Below, piece by piece: positions 1 through 12,233 of a DNA stretch of 64,000 bases. The position numbers were made by a program, and so were the translations under genes. The DNA is taken from contig MU006097.1 in the NCBI GenBank assembly GCA_010093705.1, forward strand, positions 515,587 to 579,586. Direction: 5' to 3'. The notes beneath the pieces were generated by a model that did no database searches, had not been told where the DNA came from, and saw nothing but the letters and a program-made list of their open reading frames with translations. This stretch comes from Patellaria atrata CBS 101060 (lineage: Eukaryota; Ascomycota; Dothideomycetes; Patellariales; Patellariaceae). How positions within the stretch are numbered: position 1 is the first letter of the stretch; each line of letters begins with the position of its first letter.

Positions 1-2558
1 GTGGGCTCTTAGCCCGCTGCTTCTCCTCCGCCTTCTCTCGACGTTCCTGCATCTTTCTTCCAAACCATCCAAGCTTCTTCTCCGGCTCTTTATTATCCGG
101 TTGCGCAGCTCCTGGAGTAGTCGAGGAGCCACTTATCATCGTAGCTTCAGACGCATTTGTGTAAGATGGCGTAGCGGCATTGTAATTGTTGTTGTTCTGC
201 GCCGACTGACCATAAGGTTGTGACTCAAGCGTGAAACTCTTGCGGCCAGCAGGATCCTGCTGGCTGCCGAAGGAACTCATGCTTTGCTCAGCCTTCGAAT
301 TAGCACCGAAGTTCGATGTACTCGCTTTCGGCGTATGTTCCTGATCCTTCTTTGAGGACGAGAGTCGCCAGCGGTGTCGTCGTTCGCGCTCCTCAGGCGC
401 GCTGCGAGTATTCTCGCCTTGCTCGTTTTCCGACTGATCGGTGAAGACGTCTGACTGACCCTTGGATGAGCTTGTTGGAGATGCACCGGACTGTAGTGTT
501 GAGCCAGTTGCCTTCTGCGGCGTGAGAGATGACTCTGGGATCGCCGTTTGTGCGAGTTCGGGCGTCTCTTTGAAGTGACCAGAAGAATGACCGCCACTTG
601 GAGGTAAAGGCGAAGGTGGCCCGTCGTATGATGACCCAGCTCCACTCAACGATTGTGTCGAGCTATTAGCGCTTTCATTCGCGTTTCCGGGTCCACGCTT
701 CTTTTGGAGTTTCCTTGGCCTCCTAGGGTCCTTTTGATTCTTCTCGGTGTCGCTAGTTGATGGCGACTTGCCAAAGATGCTAGTGAAAGTCCTGGGAGGT
801 CCACCTGACGGGCTCGGATTTGGATCAATGTTAAGGTTGGGATAGTCCGCTGGCTCCAATTTCCGGGTCGGTGTTGTTCCTTGCGGGATTGGCTGTGGTG
901 AAGTGGCTTGCGTTCGAGATAGTTGATAAGCTTGTTGAGTTTGTGGGCTTACCTGCAGAGCAGCCTGCTGTGAAGCCTGAGTTTGCGCACCTGCGTCTGG
1001 TGGTTGGGGTTTTAAAGTCGGGGTGTCGCTCGAAGTAGATGATTCGACTTCTGGAGACGGACGGTTAGAGGTAGTAGCAGCAGAGTTTGGACTTAATGTA
1101 GTAGGAGGAGTCAACCCTGACGTGGGTGTTGGGGGATCCGATGGCTTGTTCTCCTTTGAGAATCTCGTAGTCGGTTGTATATGAGGAGATCTCCTAGAGG
1201 GGACCGTATTGCTCCTATGAACCCCCGTATTTGTGAACGCCGGAGTCACAGGGCTTGGGGCAGCCGTAGAATGTTTCGATCGCCTCGAAGATACGCTTAC
1301 GTTTCGTCTAATATCACCAAACTTGCGGACACTTTCTGCTCCGGCGCTGGCGTTTGACGTAGATCTACCAAGACCTTGCTTGCGACCTGGCGTACCTGGG
1401 GGTTTACCTGAGGGAGTTGGAGGTCCACTTTGAACCTCCTCAACAGTCTTAGCATCGACAGCGGTTCCTTGCATACCTATTAGAAAGTTATCTTGATTTT
1501 CAATCAAGAAAATGAGGACGTCTTGACTCAAGCGATACTCAGATGGGGCCATGTCGTGCTGAGGATGTGATAATAGGCCAGGTTGAAAGATTGCGGCAAG
1601 ATTCGGGGTTGTCATCTTGTTTTGATCCGACTTAGATGCGAATACAGCCAAAAGATCAAGGATATAGAGTAGTAGCTGCCGATTCAATGGCGGTAACTCG
1701 GTGATCAAGTGCTGATACTCCCTTATAGCTTTGTTCATATCGAAGTCACCAGTAGCTGGGGTCTGGCCCTCCATTTGTCCAACAGCTTGTGACTGGTGTC
1801 CTTTAAGAGGGTCACGGAATTGGTCATAGAACTCCAGTGGAATGATGGGTTCGGGAAGCTGGTTGAAATAACGACGAAGGATATTCGCCGCATCATGAAC
1901 TGTGTAGCCAGTCCAATCCAGACCTTTCCCGTACCTATCTGGAGAATTGAATGCGGTTCTTAGCTCCTTGATGCGTTTCTCCGATCCAGCTAATCGGAAA
2001 ATGCCTTCGATATCGGTAGCTACAGAAATAGATGAGTTAGTGAAAGGTTGTAGCTACATATACAGGACGTCAAAACGGACCTTTCTCCTTTAGAAAAACC
2101 CCACACTTAGCTACCACAATGGGCACGTATCCGTAAATGTAACTACGTCCTTGATCATCGTACAATGATATCGCAACATTGGCATAGCGAATGCTGGTTT
2201 GTAAAGGAACGCCAAAAATTCCAGGTTGTTCGGCTTCTACGCCAAATGTATGTTAGTAATGATCAATAAAAGATACGACTTAGTTATTTCTGAGTGACAT
2301 AACTACAGTTCCAAGTAGTAATTTTCACTTCATGAGAGGCTGAAATAGAATGCCTACTATACTGAATAATGTAGAGGCATGGTAATCTTGTAACACCAAC
2401 TCACCTTTCTCTTCTTCCCTCTCCTTATTTGAAGAGCTCTTCTTAAAGCCTTTCCACCAAGAAGTTAGATCGCGCTTAGAGGGTACGGCTTCGCCAGCGC
2501 CTGCGGGCGACACTGGGACTGGTTGAGGCTGGCCATGCTTGGGTCGAAGCGAAGCCAT
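1..2558 (-). CDS. RhoGAP domain protein, Sac7/Bag7-like (3' end outside window)
   Basis: Predicted GTPase-activating protein for Rho-family GTPases, acting in cell-wall and actin signalling. I place three exons at 2558-2405, 2236-2081 and 2019 to the left edge; both introns have GT/AG ends and matching phase. The N-terminus begins MASLRPKHGQ. The RhoGAP domain covers roughly residues 55-270: it has GIFGVPLQTS, then YIYGYVPIVVAKC, then EGIFRLAGS, whose Arg is the expected catalytic arginine finger, then KGLDWTGYTVHDAAN and NLAAIFQPGLLSHP. The long Ser/Pro/Thr-rich tail that follows is probably disordered and is still open at position 1, so the stop is not seen. Similarity to the Sac7 group is from recalled motif order; the exact paralogue is uncertain. 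Confidence 0.88.
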
Positions 2559-3834
2559 TGTTGAGGGTGCCGTGCAGCGGCTGGCGACCCTCGAGGAGAT
2601 TTATACAAAATATGCGATCGCAGCTCGTGGTGGATGTTGCTTTTGCGGTGTCGAATGAGTTGTTCCCAAAATAGGTACGCGAGAGATGACGCGGGAGGTC
2701 GAGCAACTCCTAATTTGAGAAGCGTGCAGTGAACAAGGCTGCTAAGTCTCACCAACCCTTTGAGAGCTTGTTGCTTATAATGTCGTCTGTCGTCGGACGC
2801 GAATAGCGCAAAGAGGAGACGATACTGGGGTCAACTGGGGTGACAGAATGCGCGGGAGTCAATCTGCCTTGAATTGCTGCTGGGTGTGATGCGGCCGTTG
2901 ACTTGAGTGGTTGAAGTGCTAGGTCAGCGAAACGCGAAGTATGCGGTTCGTGCAGGGTCGGTGGCAGTGCTTTGTCGATAAGCTGCAGGAGCGAGAGGGA
3001 TACGACAGGAGGTTTATGTAGGTATGAAACACAGTTTGAGAAGAAAAGAAGGGAGAAGAAGTACGACGGTGGCCTAAGTGTCAGGTGTGGGATTTTCTTT
3101 GAAATGGCAACGATCGGTTGGAGAACGAGCGAAAAGACAGCAGGTCTGCAGGAGAGGTGCAGCAACAGGAGAGTTGAGTTGAGAAAGGCTGTCGCTTGGC
3201 GAGTGAACGAAGTGGCTGCGGAGCTCAGGTACAGTACTTGGATACCTGATGCCAAGGTATCCTCCACCCGAAAACAACAATCTTCAATTTGCAGAGTGGG
3301 TGCGAGATAATTGATGATGTTTGAAAGAGAGTAATGAGTGTAGTGCGCACAAAGGCAGATGAGTGTGGGAACGGAATAAGGAGAGATGAAGCTCAAAGAA
3401 AGGGTGAGGAGAACTGAGACTCTCGTGGTCGTGGTGGATACTCCGGTACCAAAGTTGGGAGTACTTTGTACCCTAAAAACGAACTCTACCTCCTTACGCG
3501 CATACCAAGAGATTTAGGGAACAAAATATGAGTATAAATATATACTATGGGCCTGATAATCAATTATAGTAGCATATTATAATATTATAAAGCTTTGAGG
3601 TGCAATTAGAGTGGATATCTAAACAACTATAAGCTCATCTACATATGGAAGCTTTGACCCAGAGGAGGTCGCTTCCCAAAAAGTTCGGGAGAGCTGGAGA
3701 GAGCTTCATCACATATCGTACACCATACCGAACCTTCATCGACCTCCGTGTAGTGAACAAGACACCTACTTAAGGTATTAAGGACTATACTTCATATAAG
3801 AGGGATCTAATACGAATTCCTAAACAACCTCATA
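2559..3834. promoter_or_regulatory. Divergent intergenic region between RhoGAP gene and TIM9
   Basis: About 1.3 kb separates the two divergent starts. It probably holds both promoters and a long RhoGAP 5' leader. An open frame on the minus strand (2749-3396) is Leu/Ser-rich and has no domain that I recognise, so I read it as leader sequence. No repeat or RNA gene was seen. Confidence 0.4.
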
Positions 3835-4238
3835 ATGGAAGGGTACGTCACCCTCACCCCAACTTCCACTCCATCATCCGAACTAACCTTCTCTCAGACT
3901 CAACGCCCAAGAACAAAGGGAACTCCAATCCCGCATGGAGAAGAAGCAGATGAAGGAATTCATGACGGTCCGTCTCATCCCTTCCCTCCTGTCCATCCCC
4001 GTCATCCTTATCCTCCAAACCCATGTCTAACTCTCTCCTACAGATGTACTCTAATATGGTTCAACATTGCTTCGATGACTGCATCAATGACTTCACCTCC
4101 AAGACTCTCGGCTCCCGTGAGGAAGGCTGCGTCATGCGCTGCATTGATAAGCGCATGAAGGGCTCAGAGAGGATCGGGAATCGGTTCCAGGAGCAAAACG
4201 CTGCGATGGCGCAGAGTGGAGCGTTGCCAGGGAGGTAA
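3835..4238 (+). CDS. TIM9: Mitochondrial import inner membrane translocase subunit Tim9
   Basis: Small intermembrane-space chaperone that, with Tim10, escorts hydrophobic precursors to the TIM22 inner-membrane complex. Three exons, 3835-3842, 3898-3967 and 4044-4238, join in frame to a 90-residue protein beginning [13 protein letters not shown]. The twin CX3C signature is complete: CFDDC and CVMRC, 16 residues apart. The flanking EKKQMKEFM and [11 protein letters not shown] match the yeast Tim9 pattern, and the length agrees with the family (about 87-90). The first exon is only 8 nt. It is transcribed towards LYS2, with a 448-bp convergent gap. Confidence 0.95.
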
Positions 4239-4686
4239 AGTAACAAAATAGCGAGAGGAGGTCGTATGTGAAGACAATGGGTGTTACATTATGGCAAGTC
4301 AAAATGCGGGAAGTGCTGATGGAAGAGGGAATGGCATGGAACGGCGTTCTGGCAATGTCAGTGCTGCTGGCTTGGTAGCAAAGATTGTGAGGTTTCGCAT
4401 TGCTTGATCTTCACTCTTGGATGTAAACATAGTATTAGGATTCGAATATATTCTCGGGAATTCATGACATACTGACGTTCTTCTTGCAGCTGAACTTGAA
4501 ATTTCTTATCTAGCTGGGTCCACATGTAAGCACTGGCCAACAAGGTATGCTTTTTTTGTTTTGGTTTAACAGTAAACTTTCTCTGCTTTTCATCATTGAC
4601 TAACATGAGGATTCTATTTCTATAGTAATTTTTTCAAGAAGCAATCAACACCGCATCAGCATTCAAGCACCCATCTTGTTCAATCA
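4239..4686. other. Convergent 3' region between TIM9 and LYS2
   Basis: This stretch should hold the two 3' untranslated regions. An open frame on the minus strand (4358-4606) has no recognisable motif. Nothing else was seen. Confidence 0.3.
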
Positions 4687-7600
4687 TCATGCCGTACTAC
4701 CACGTCCTCCAACCTTTCCAGCAGCCTCCTTCTGCATGTCTGTGAGCTTGATGTCCGGTAATGGCTTTCCCTTTCCTTCAACGGGAGGTGGCATGAAACC
4801 GGTTGCTACAAGATAAGCCAAGTAGACCCCCAACTCCTTTTCTGTAACCGCACTACCTGCGGAGACGTCCTCGCCCGTCCACTTCGCGTCGGCCTTCAAT
4901 GCGGTTGCGGCATTCGTGTCGGCAAGATCTGGCGCCTTAGTACCACCAGGGAGATCGGAGGTTACCATGTCGTAAAGGGGTAATCTGATACCGAAGTTAG
5001 TGATGAACTGGGAAGAAAACAGAAAGGGAGTAAATACAGAGCGTGGTCTTCCTTCTGCTGCTGCTTGCTGTTTCCAACATACTCCTCCATTCTCTGAACC
5101 CATTCCCTATACTCCAACTCGGGTACATCATACCCATACCCCCTCAGCGCCGCGCCCATATCTTTAAATGTAATTCTCGGGTGGGCCGTCACTTGCGCCA
5201 CACCCAATGGCGCCACTGGAGGGTTCAGCGTCGATGCTACAACGACCCTGGCAACATGTGTAACCGGAACCTGATTAATCGTATTCTCAATTTTAGGAGC
5301 TGCCGAAAGCTGCACGCAGCCCTTAAGGAACCGCACCAGGAAGTCGTCCGTGATAGTGGCTCCACTGACTGGATCACCAAGGATGTAGCCGGGTCTGATA
5401 ACGGTGCCGTTCAAACCCCTCTTACCTGCCTGGCGTACGATATATTCGCTGGCCCATTTGCTCTGACCGTAGCCGTTTCCGAGGCCTTTTCTGCTCCCTT
5501 CTAGGGGGTCGGATTCGGGGAGTCCGGCACCACCGGCTGCGAGATTGTCTTCTGCTATCTTGACGATGGAATCGGTGTCTAGAACGCTAGTTGAGCTGAC
5601 GAAGCCGAATTGTTTTGGCTTACCAGATGCGCAGAGTTCAAGTGCAGCAACTGTGCTGAGTACGTTTACGTTGCGGAGGTTTGCGTACGGGTAGATCCAG
5701 TGGACTTGTGCTCCGTTGTGGATTACTACGTCCACAGTCTCCTTGAGCTTTTCCCAGACTGGCTTCTCTACGCCAATGTTGAGTTGAGTGAGGTCACCGA
5801 GAACACAGGAGATTCGGGTTCGCCAGGCTTCATCCCAGACGCCGTACGCACCGCAAGTTCTAATGATTCTTTCTAGGGCTGTAGCTTCATCTTTAGCCCT
5901 GACGTGTGCAAAAACTTTTACACCTGGTCTTAGGAGAAGATCTCGTAAGATATATGCACCCAGGAAACCGGTACAACCAGTAACGAAAACACTGAGTTCG
6001 CCGGACGGGTCCAGAATTGCGGTCTGAAACTTCCGTGGTAGCTGCTGGGCCAATTGTTCCGCATCTGTAGAATAATCGTCGTCCTGATTTTGTGCGTTGT
6101 TCAGATCCTCAGCATTATCAATCCGCAGACCAATTGGATCACGTATGCGATCAACCTCTGCCGCAAATTTTCGTAGTGTTGGATATCGGAATATTGCAGG
6201 CATTCGCACATCTGCTTCAAACTTCTTACGGACAGTACTTAACATACCCTGTGCGATCAATGAATTTCCTCCAAAGTCCCAGAAGTTGGAGTCGGGTTCC
6301 AAGGACGATTCGCTTAGATCTGGTATTAGGTCTGCCCACAGCGCAGCAATCGCCTTCTCGGTGTCCGAAAGGTTGGCGGTTGCTTCCGCTGACCTCTTAG
6401 GAGCAGCTGAAGATAGATTCGCAGGTGTAGGATAAGGGAGAGCGGGTTTATCGATCTTCCCATTTGGATTCAGGGGAAAGCGCATAAGCGGTACAAATAC
6501 AGACGGAACGGCATATCCAGGTAATTTGGTCTTAAGATGCTCTCGGATATCATTCGTCAAGGACCAGAACTTCTTCAGCATTGCAGACATGCTCTCGTCC
6601 TCCGGTGCTACCTCGAGGCCATGGTCATTATGTTGAGTCGCTATCCACTTTTTGAATTGTGTGATCTCTGGTACGAAATACGAGACGAGAATGGGTTCTT
6701 GATTAGGTGTGCGTCGAAGAATCGTGACATTCTCACGCACGATCGGGTGTGCTGAAAGATGTTTGTCTATTTCACCAAGCTCTATCCGAAAACCGCGAAT
6801 CTTGACCTGATTATCAACGCGCCCGGTGCATGATACGTTACCATCAGATCCTCTGACTCCCAGATCACCGGTACGGTAAAGACGATCTCGCGGCCCTAAA
6901 TACAACTGTCGCCACGGTTCAGGCGCTCCTTGTGCCTGAACTCGAGCATTGTCTTCTTCTACCCATTTTTTGGGATCGAGAAACCAATTTGCGACGAATT
7001 TCTCCTTAGTAACTTCTGGCAAGCCAAGATAGCCTTCTGCAAGGCCGGCAGCGCGGACATAGATCTCACCTGTCTCGCCTACATCGCACAATCGATTTCT
7101 ATCTTCTCTGTCGACTACTAACAGTTGAACTTCTTTCATCCCCCTTCCAGCGGGTACTATGTCACCGATAGTGTCGAGGAAGTTCGGATCAGAATTGCGG
7201 CTTGGGATCTCGTAGTAACTGACGGCTCTGCTCGTTTCTGTGGTACCGTACATGTTGACGATGAATACCTGGAAGAGTTAGCTGCGATGGATTTCCTCTC
7301 CTATGCCAGAGTTGCACTCCTTGATTACTGTATGTTTACTATACAGATATCGGCGAACTGCCAATTCTAAAGTACAAACATACAACTGTCACCCATGCAA
7401 TGCAGGTATTTGTACAGTTGATACATGGTTGTGGTCTCAGTACTTTGTATAGTAATGCCGGGATCTTACTCAGACTAACCGTCCAGTATGCCAGGCTCAC
7501 CATGAAAAGGAGAAAAGGATGGAACAGGAAAATGTACACTTACATTTGGAGCTAAGTCTTGGAGGCGTCGGCAATCCCTTTTGATCAAGATGTCCCCAAC

Positions 7601-8771
7601 GAAGAATGAATGGTGCAATGCTGGAAATTGGGTCTTATTCTGGCCACCAACCAAGATGGAGCCCATTGCTGGAGTCAAATGCGTGATAGTCGCGCCTTCT
7701 CGGTTGAACCAGTCAACTAAACTATCATGTTGTATATCTTCCCGACTCGGAATCAGGAGTTGTGCGCCTAAGAAAAGTGGGGTAAAGATATCTCTCTGGA
7801 TCGGATCGTGTGCTATGCCACTAAGCATAGTGAATTTATCTTCCGAACTTAGATCGAACCGCTCCTTCATCCAGGGGTAATAGGACGTGAGACTGAAATG
7901 ACGCCCTCTAACACCTTTTGGACGTCCTTCAGAGCCAGATGTGAAACTCAATGTCGGGGTACTATCAGGACCAACTAATACATCTGGCATTTCTGATTTG
8001 AAGGGTATTTGATCTTCAAGAGCATCTTTACCATCCACCATACCACCAAGTAGTTGGCCATTTGGTAGAAGTTCAATCGCAGGAATTTCCACTTTTAGAT
8101 CCAAAGTGTCGTTGATGAAATTGCGCACAACATCAGAAAGAGGTCCTGCTTCTTCAGTAGCCTAGATTATGAATCAGCTTCCAAAGTACTTACACTTTTG
8201 AAGGTCATTATACCTTTTTCAGGATACATAGAGCTCTAGGTCTCGAAACATCGAGATAGATATTTTGTCTATCTGGAGGATAAAGGGGGTCAAGCACGGA
8301 GAATGTAGCTCCACTCATCAACACACCCTAGTCGAGTCAGCGATTGATAACTTGATAATTAACAATCAGATTGTGAGTACCATGATGCATGTTGCAAGTT
8401 CCACACTTCTTGCGGCATAAATCATACACACATCTCCTCTCTCTACTCCTGATGCTACTAACTTATGTGCAATTAAGCAACTGGCCTCGAAGATTTGCTT
8501 ATAAGCTAACATCCGAAAATGTAATCAGTCTAGTGTCATAGTGAATTGATTTTAAGAATACGAACAATATTCCCTTCTAGGCGGTCCAGTTTCGGTTATA
8601 CAGAGCCTGTCTGGATGTTTCTTAACATTTTGGGCGAACACGTCGTGGATAGTGCCCTGAAATTCTGACCACTGAAACTTGTCAATTGAAGTAAATATTT
8701 GGGATAAAGGCTAAATGGTCTACCTTGAGATCAGACGTTGGATCTGGCAAAATATTTCCATTTACTGCCAT
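4687..8771 (-). CDS. LYS2: L-2-aminoadipate reductase (lysine biosynthesis)
   Basis: Reduces alpha-aminoadipate to its semialdehyde in the fungal lysine pathway, using ATP and NADPH, after phosphopantetheinylation. Seven exons fit in phase: 8771-8724, 8671-8566, 8505-8381, 8327-8214, 8161-7544, 7268-5038 and 4984-4687, giving 1179 residues, the usual family size. The adenylation domain has [10 protein letters not shown] near residue 205, YGTTET near 344 and YRTGDLG near 468. The carrier domain has FGGNSL, with the Ser that takes the cofactor near 673. The C-terminal thioester reductase has VTGCTGFLG near 766 and the YxxxK pair in YGQSKW near 937. The 275-nt intron 5 is unusually long for this window. 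The A-T-R layout also occurs in NRPS-like reductases, but the N-terminal region and overall match favour Lys2. Confidence 0.95.
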
Positions 8772-9397
8772 CTTGGTTCAAAGTTTCTGGGGAGTAGATC
8801 TGACACAGACACAAAGATTCGTGAGTGAGATATATCGGATCGCACAGGGCAGGGATAGGCCCCCAAAGTCCGAAAATTCCAATTGTTCAATATATCCTCA
8901 GAAAAATATCTTCAAAAATAATGATTGCAAATCTGCACAGAGAACCTATTGAATTGTGAAACCAGTTTAGTAGAAATATAAGGAATTGGGTTAAGTTTTC
9001 ATCAGAAATGTAAATGACTCCCAGTGTCCCTTCACGTCTCGTCAAAATATAAAGTCGATATCGGAGAGATACGCGAGGGAAACGGCGGAGGAGTCGGAAT
9101 TACGGACGGAACATGAGCCACTCCCGAGACATTATCACGTGATACACGTGGTGTTTGACATAGAACCGCCACGAATTGTGGCTGTGATGTTCTACCTTGG
9201 CCTCCGTAATCGCCAAGCTTCTTTCGGCTAACTAGTTGCGGTGAGCTGGCCTTGTTTCTCTCAGTAAACAACAATATAATAAGGGCGGACTCCCCTCGAT
9301 TTCTTCTGAGCTATCCAACATTCTCACAACCTACAAACTCTCTCCAACTCTACGATCAAGCAACAAGAATTTCAAAACAACACAACTCCTTATCAAC
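8772..9397. promoter_or_regulatory. Bidirectional promoter with paired CACGTG boxes
   Basis: This divergent region lies between LYS2 and the microprotein gene. It carries two CACGTG E-boxes at 9136-9141 and 9145-9150, nine bases apart centre to centre; the first sits inside a TCACGTGA palindrome. A TATA-like TATAATAAG lies at 9275, about 120 bp before the microprotein start, followed by CT- and CA-rich leader typical of strongly expressed fungal genes. A single imperfect general-control site (TGACTC) is at 9014. Function of these sites is inferred. Confidence 0.5.
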
Positions 9398-9582
9398 ATG
9401 GGTCTTATGTGGACGAAGCACTTTGGTGGCAGGCATGCTGGTGGAGGTACGTTGAAACGTCCGGATTGTTGATCGAGACCTATGATAGACTAACTATGCT
9501 CCTAGGTGTCGTCATCGATAAGCATGGTCCTCGCAGAGCTCCCTTCCGATTCAGTATTGGAAGATTTAGCTGTTTCCGTTAA
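9398..9582 (+). CDS. Spliced 41-residue basic microprotein, function unknown
   Basis: Two exons, 9398-9446 and 9506-9582, give a 41-residue protein starting MGLMWTKHFGG and ending RFSIGRFSCFR. I do not recognise the family. The support is structural: the 59-nt intron has a GTACGT donor, an ACTAAC branch site and a CCTAG acceptor, and splicing keeps the frame through to TAA. A TATA-like box and a clean CA-rich leader stand upstream. The product is Gly/Arg/Lys-rich with one Cys, and has no signal peptide or membrane segment. It is too short for ordinary gene finders. The alternative is a non-coding spliced transcript. Confidence 0.6.
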
Positions 9583-10194
9583 TCAGTAACTCTCTGGTTC
9601 GTAAGGAGAAAGGCGACCTCAAACCAGCTGAGGTTTGCTGATCAATTGGACTACAGCGAACGGTCTCTTATCTTTATTACCACACTCTACAAATTCTCGG
9701 TACTCCTCGATATCTCTTGATCAAACAATGATGGATTGATCCTGTTTCTGGTATTTGGCGGATCTTTTAGCAGGGCGTTACACGCTGATGGGAAATGGTA
9801 ATTCCAGTGCAACGGGGGCAACGGAGGGTCTCCTGATGATATGATGTTTCTCTTTACTTCTCAGCATTCTGGCAGTATGATTAGAGCCTAATAGAGAGTA
9901 TCTCTCAGATCTTTGAACTTCCTATGAACCCGCCTGTGCATCGGCAGATTGTCAGTTAGCGCGATGCCCTCAACTTCAAAATTGGCCCACTCTTTTTTTC
10001 CTCTGATACTTGCACACAACTGCCGAATATAGATAAGATATCCTAGCTAGTATGGCAAAGAGTCGCACCGCCACAGCCCAGAACCATTTACCCGAGGATT
10101 GAAGAAGTTTCTCCGATAATGATCAGCAGGTCAAAAGATTTTGAACCTTTCTAGGAATTGTGAACACACCAACACATCACCACACACTAGCAGT
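9583..10194. other. Intergenic region downstream of the microprotein gene
   Basis: The first part should be the microprotein 3' UTR and the last part the racemase promoter. I see no repeat, RNA gene or further coding sequence. Confidence 0.3.
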
Positions 10195-10993
10195 ATGGGG
10201 CGCCAACGGTCCATTTTGATAATCAACCCTAATTCCACAACGTCTATGACTGAGGGTCTTAAACCATTAGTCGAGGCATTGGAATTTAAAGATGTACTCT
10301 CGCCACCCTTTCAAGAATGTCTTATAACTTCTTCACTAACATATGAGACAGACAGACCATGAATTCTTCACCGCGCCATCCGGGCCCAAAAGCATCAACG
10401 ACGAAGACGACGCCGCCGAAAGCGCAGACCAGTGTCTCCCGCACCTCGAAAAGATAGTCGACCAGCACTCCGGCTTCCTCGTCGCCTGCTACTCCAAGCA
10501 CCCGCTCGTCCCGATCCTCAAAGCGAACGCGCACATCAAGAAGGCAAGCAAGCCCGTCACCGGCATCTTCGAGGCCTCCGTCGCCGCCAGTCTCCAGCTC
10601 ATCGCGCCGGACGAGCGCTTCGGCATCGTCTCCACCGGCAAGGTATGGGAGCAGATCCTAACGGACGCCATAGCGGAGTTTCTGGGCACTCAGCCCGGCG
10701 GTGGCGACCGGTTTGCTGGTGTCGAGACGACGGGGTTAAATGCGACGGAGTTGCATGATGCGCCGGCGGAGGAGGTGAAGGATCGCATGAAGGCGGCGAC
10801 GAAGAGGCTGGTGAGGAAGGGGAAGGTGGCTGCGTTATGTTTGGGATGTGCGGGCATGTCGGGCATGAATGAGATGGTGAGGGAGGCGTGCGTGGAGGAG
10901 TTGGGGGAGGTGGATGGGGAGAGGATTAAGATTGTGGATGGGGTGCAGGCGGGGGTGGCTTGGTTGGAGGGAGCGCTGAGGTCAGGGTTTTAA
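10195..10993 (+). CDS. Asp/Glu/hydantoin racemase family protein (Dcg1-like)
   Basis: Predicted cytosolic racemase of the Asp/Glu/hydantoin class, similar to yeast Dcg1, which sits in nitrogen-catabolite-controlled allantoin metabolism. Two exons, 10195-10293 and 10352-10993, give 246 residues; the intron has a CACTAAC branch site and retains frame. The start MGRQRSILIINPNSTTSMTE shows the family's N-terminal INPN(T/S) motif. The two cysteines expected of the two-base mechanism are present: Cys79 in VACYSKHP and Cys199 in CLGCAGMSG. The second exon is much richer in G and C than the first. Substrate is unknown; the assignment rests on motifs and length. Confidence 0.85.
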
Positions 10994-11048
10994 GAGGCAG
11001 AGGAATGATATGTAATATGCAGAAATGCGATCAAAGAGACGTATCATG

Positions 11049-12233
11049 CTACGCTACCTTCGCCACAGTTGCCTTTACAGACTCCTCTAATGGGATGAAC
11101 CCACGGCCCGCAATCGACTTGAGTAACTCTTCCGCACGCTCATTTGCTACCTTGCTAATATCATGCCCGAGTTCGGGAAAGTCATCGATGAACTTCTTTT
11201 CAGGATATAGTTTACGGAAGATAGCAAGGATTTCGTTCCAGTTATAAGGTTCTGCAAACGCAAATAAACGCTCCCCTGAAACGGTTGGATTGATCAGAGC
11301 AGCAAGATGGATTAGCGCTTGATCCTGAACTGCAATGTAGTACTCTGTAGACCTATGAGTACTGGTGGAAGTATATTGGAATTCCTGTACTTACGAGGAG
11401 GAATCGTTAGCTGCATATCCACATTCCCCAAGAAGAGGTCCTTAAGCCGTCCTACTGTCGTTGGATAGCCTTGCTCCTCTGGAAACAAGACCTCACCAAA
11501 GTTGGCCGATGGAAGAACTAGAAATTCGAAAATCAGCCCTTGGAACACCGCCCAGTTCAAGCTCGAGTTACCTGTGTTGAATGCAAAAGTAGCATTATTC
11601 TCCGTCACCCATCTGAAAGCAGCTTTCTCTGCTTCTACTTTACTGGTTGCATACACGAACACCGCACGATCCGTCTCGTACGGTGGAGGAGCCCACGCTT
11701 TCTCCGCTGCATCTTCAGCGTAAGTATTGCTATCCAAGGTCATCTCAACGTCAGGAATTGGAATACTAGCAGCCCATGAAGAAGAAGTATACACAACTGC
11801 TTTGACCGAGGGCTCTTTAGCCGCAGCTTTCAAGGGATTGATGAGCCCGGCGATCACAGCGGGAATAACCACATGAGGGTTGATACCTGGTGTGTGAGCA
11901 GTATGAATAATCCCGGAAACACCTAGTACTGTTAGCGAAACCTCCTATAATATCATCTGGGACAGAATAGGAAGAATGTAAAAAACCTTTCACGGCCTCA
12001 CCGTATGCAACAGCATCTGTGAGATCTTTAATGACGACAAGGTCAAACTTTCCAGGCCCATACAATTCGTCGAATTTATCTTTCAACCAAGCTGACCTTT
12101 TTCTATCTCTAACGCTTCCACGCACTTTATAACCTGCTTTCAATACTTCATTTACTATGTGGCTTGCAACGAGTCCGTTCGCTCCTGTCACGAGTATCCA
12201 TGATCCAGGGGTTATTCTTAGCTCTGAGGTCAT
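11049..12233 (-). CDS. NAD(P)-dependent epimerase/dehydratase-type reductase
   Basis: Extended short-chain dehydrogenase of the dihydroflavonol reductase/ketoreductase-like group. Exons at 12233-11987, 11922-11395 and 11344-11049 give 356 residues. The nucleotide-binding loop is VTGANGLVASHI near residue 15, and the catalytic YxxxK pair is in YATSKVEAEK. The C-terminal segment IPPQYYIAVQDQALIHLAAL is typical of the family. The first intron has a weak GTTTTT donor but a good GCTAAC branch. For intron 2 I chose the acceptor TCTACAG because the nearer CATAG leads to an early stop. The gene converges on the racemase with a 55-bp gap. Substrate unknown. Confidence 0.85.

Noticed and set aside
2749-3396. 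215-residue open frame on the minus strand
   Set aside because: It is Leu/Ser-rich without recognisable domain or conserved pattern and lies where the RhoGAP leader is expected.
4687-8771. NRPS-like secondary-metabolite gene
   Set aside because: The A-T-R layout is that of Lys2, and neighbours are housekeeping genes, not cluster enzymes.
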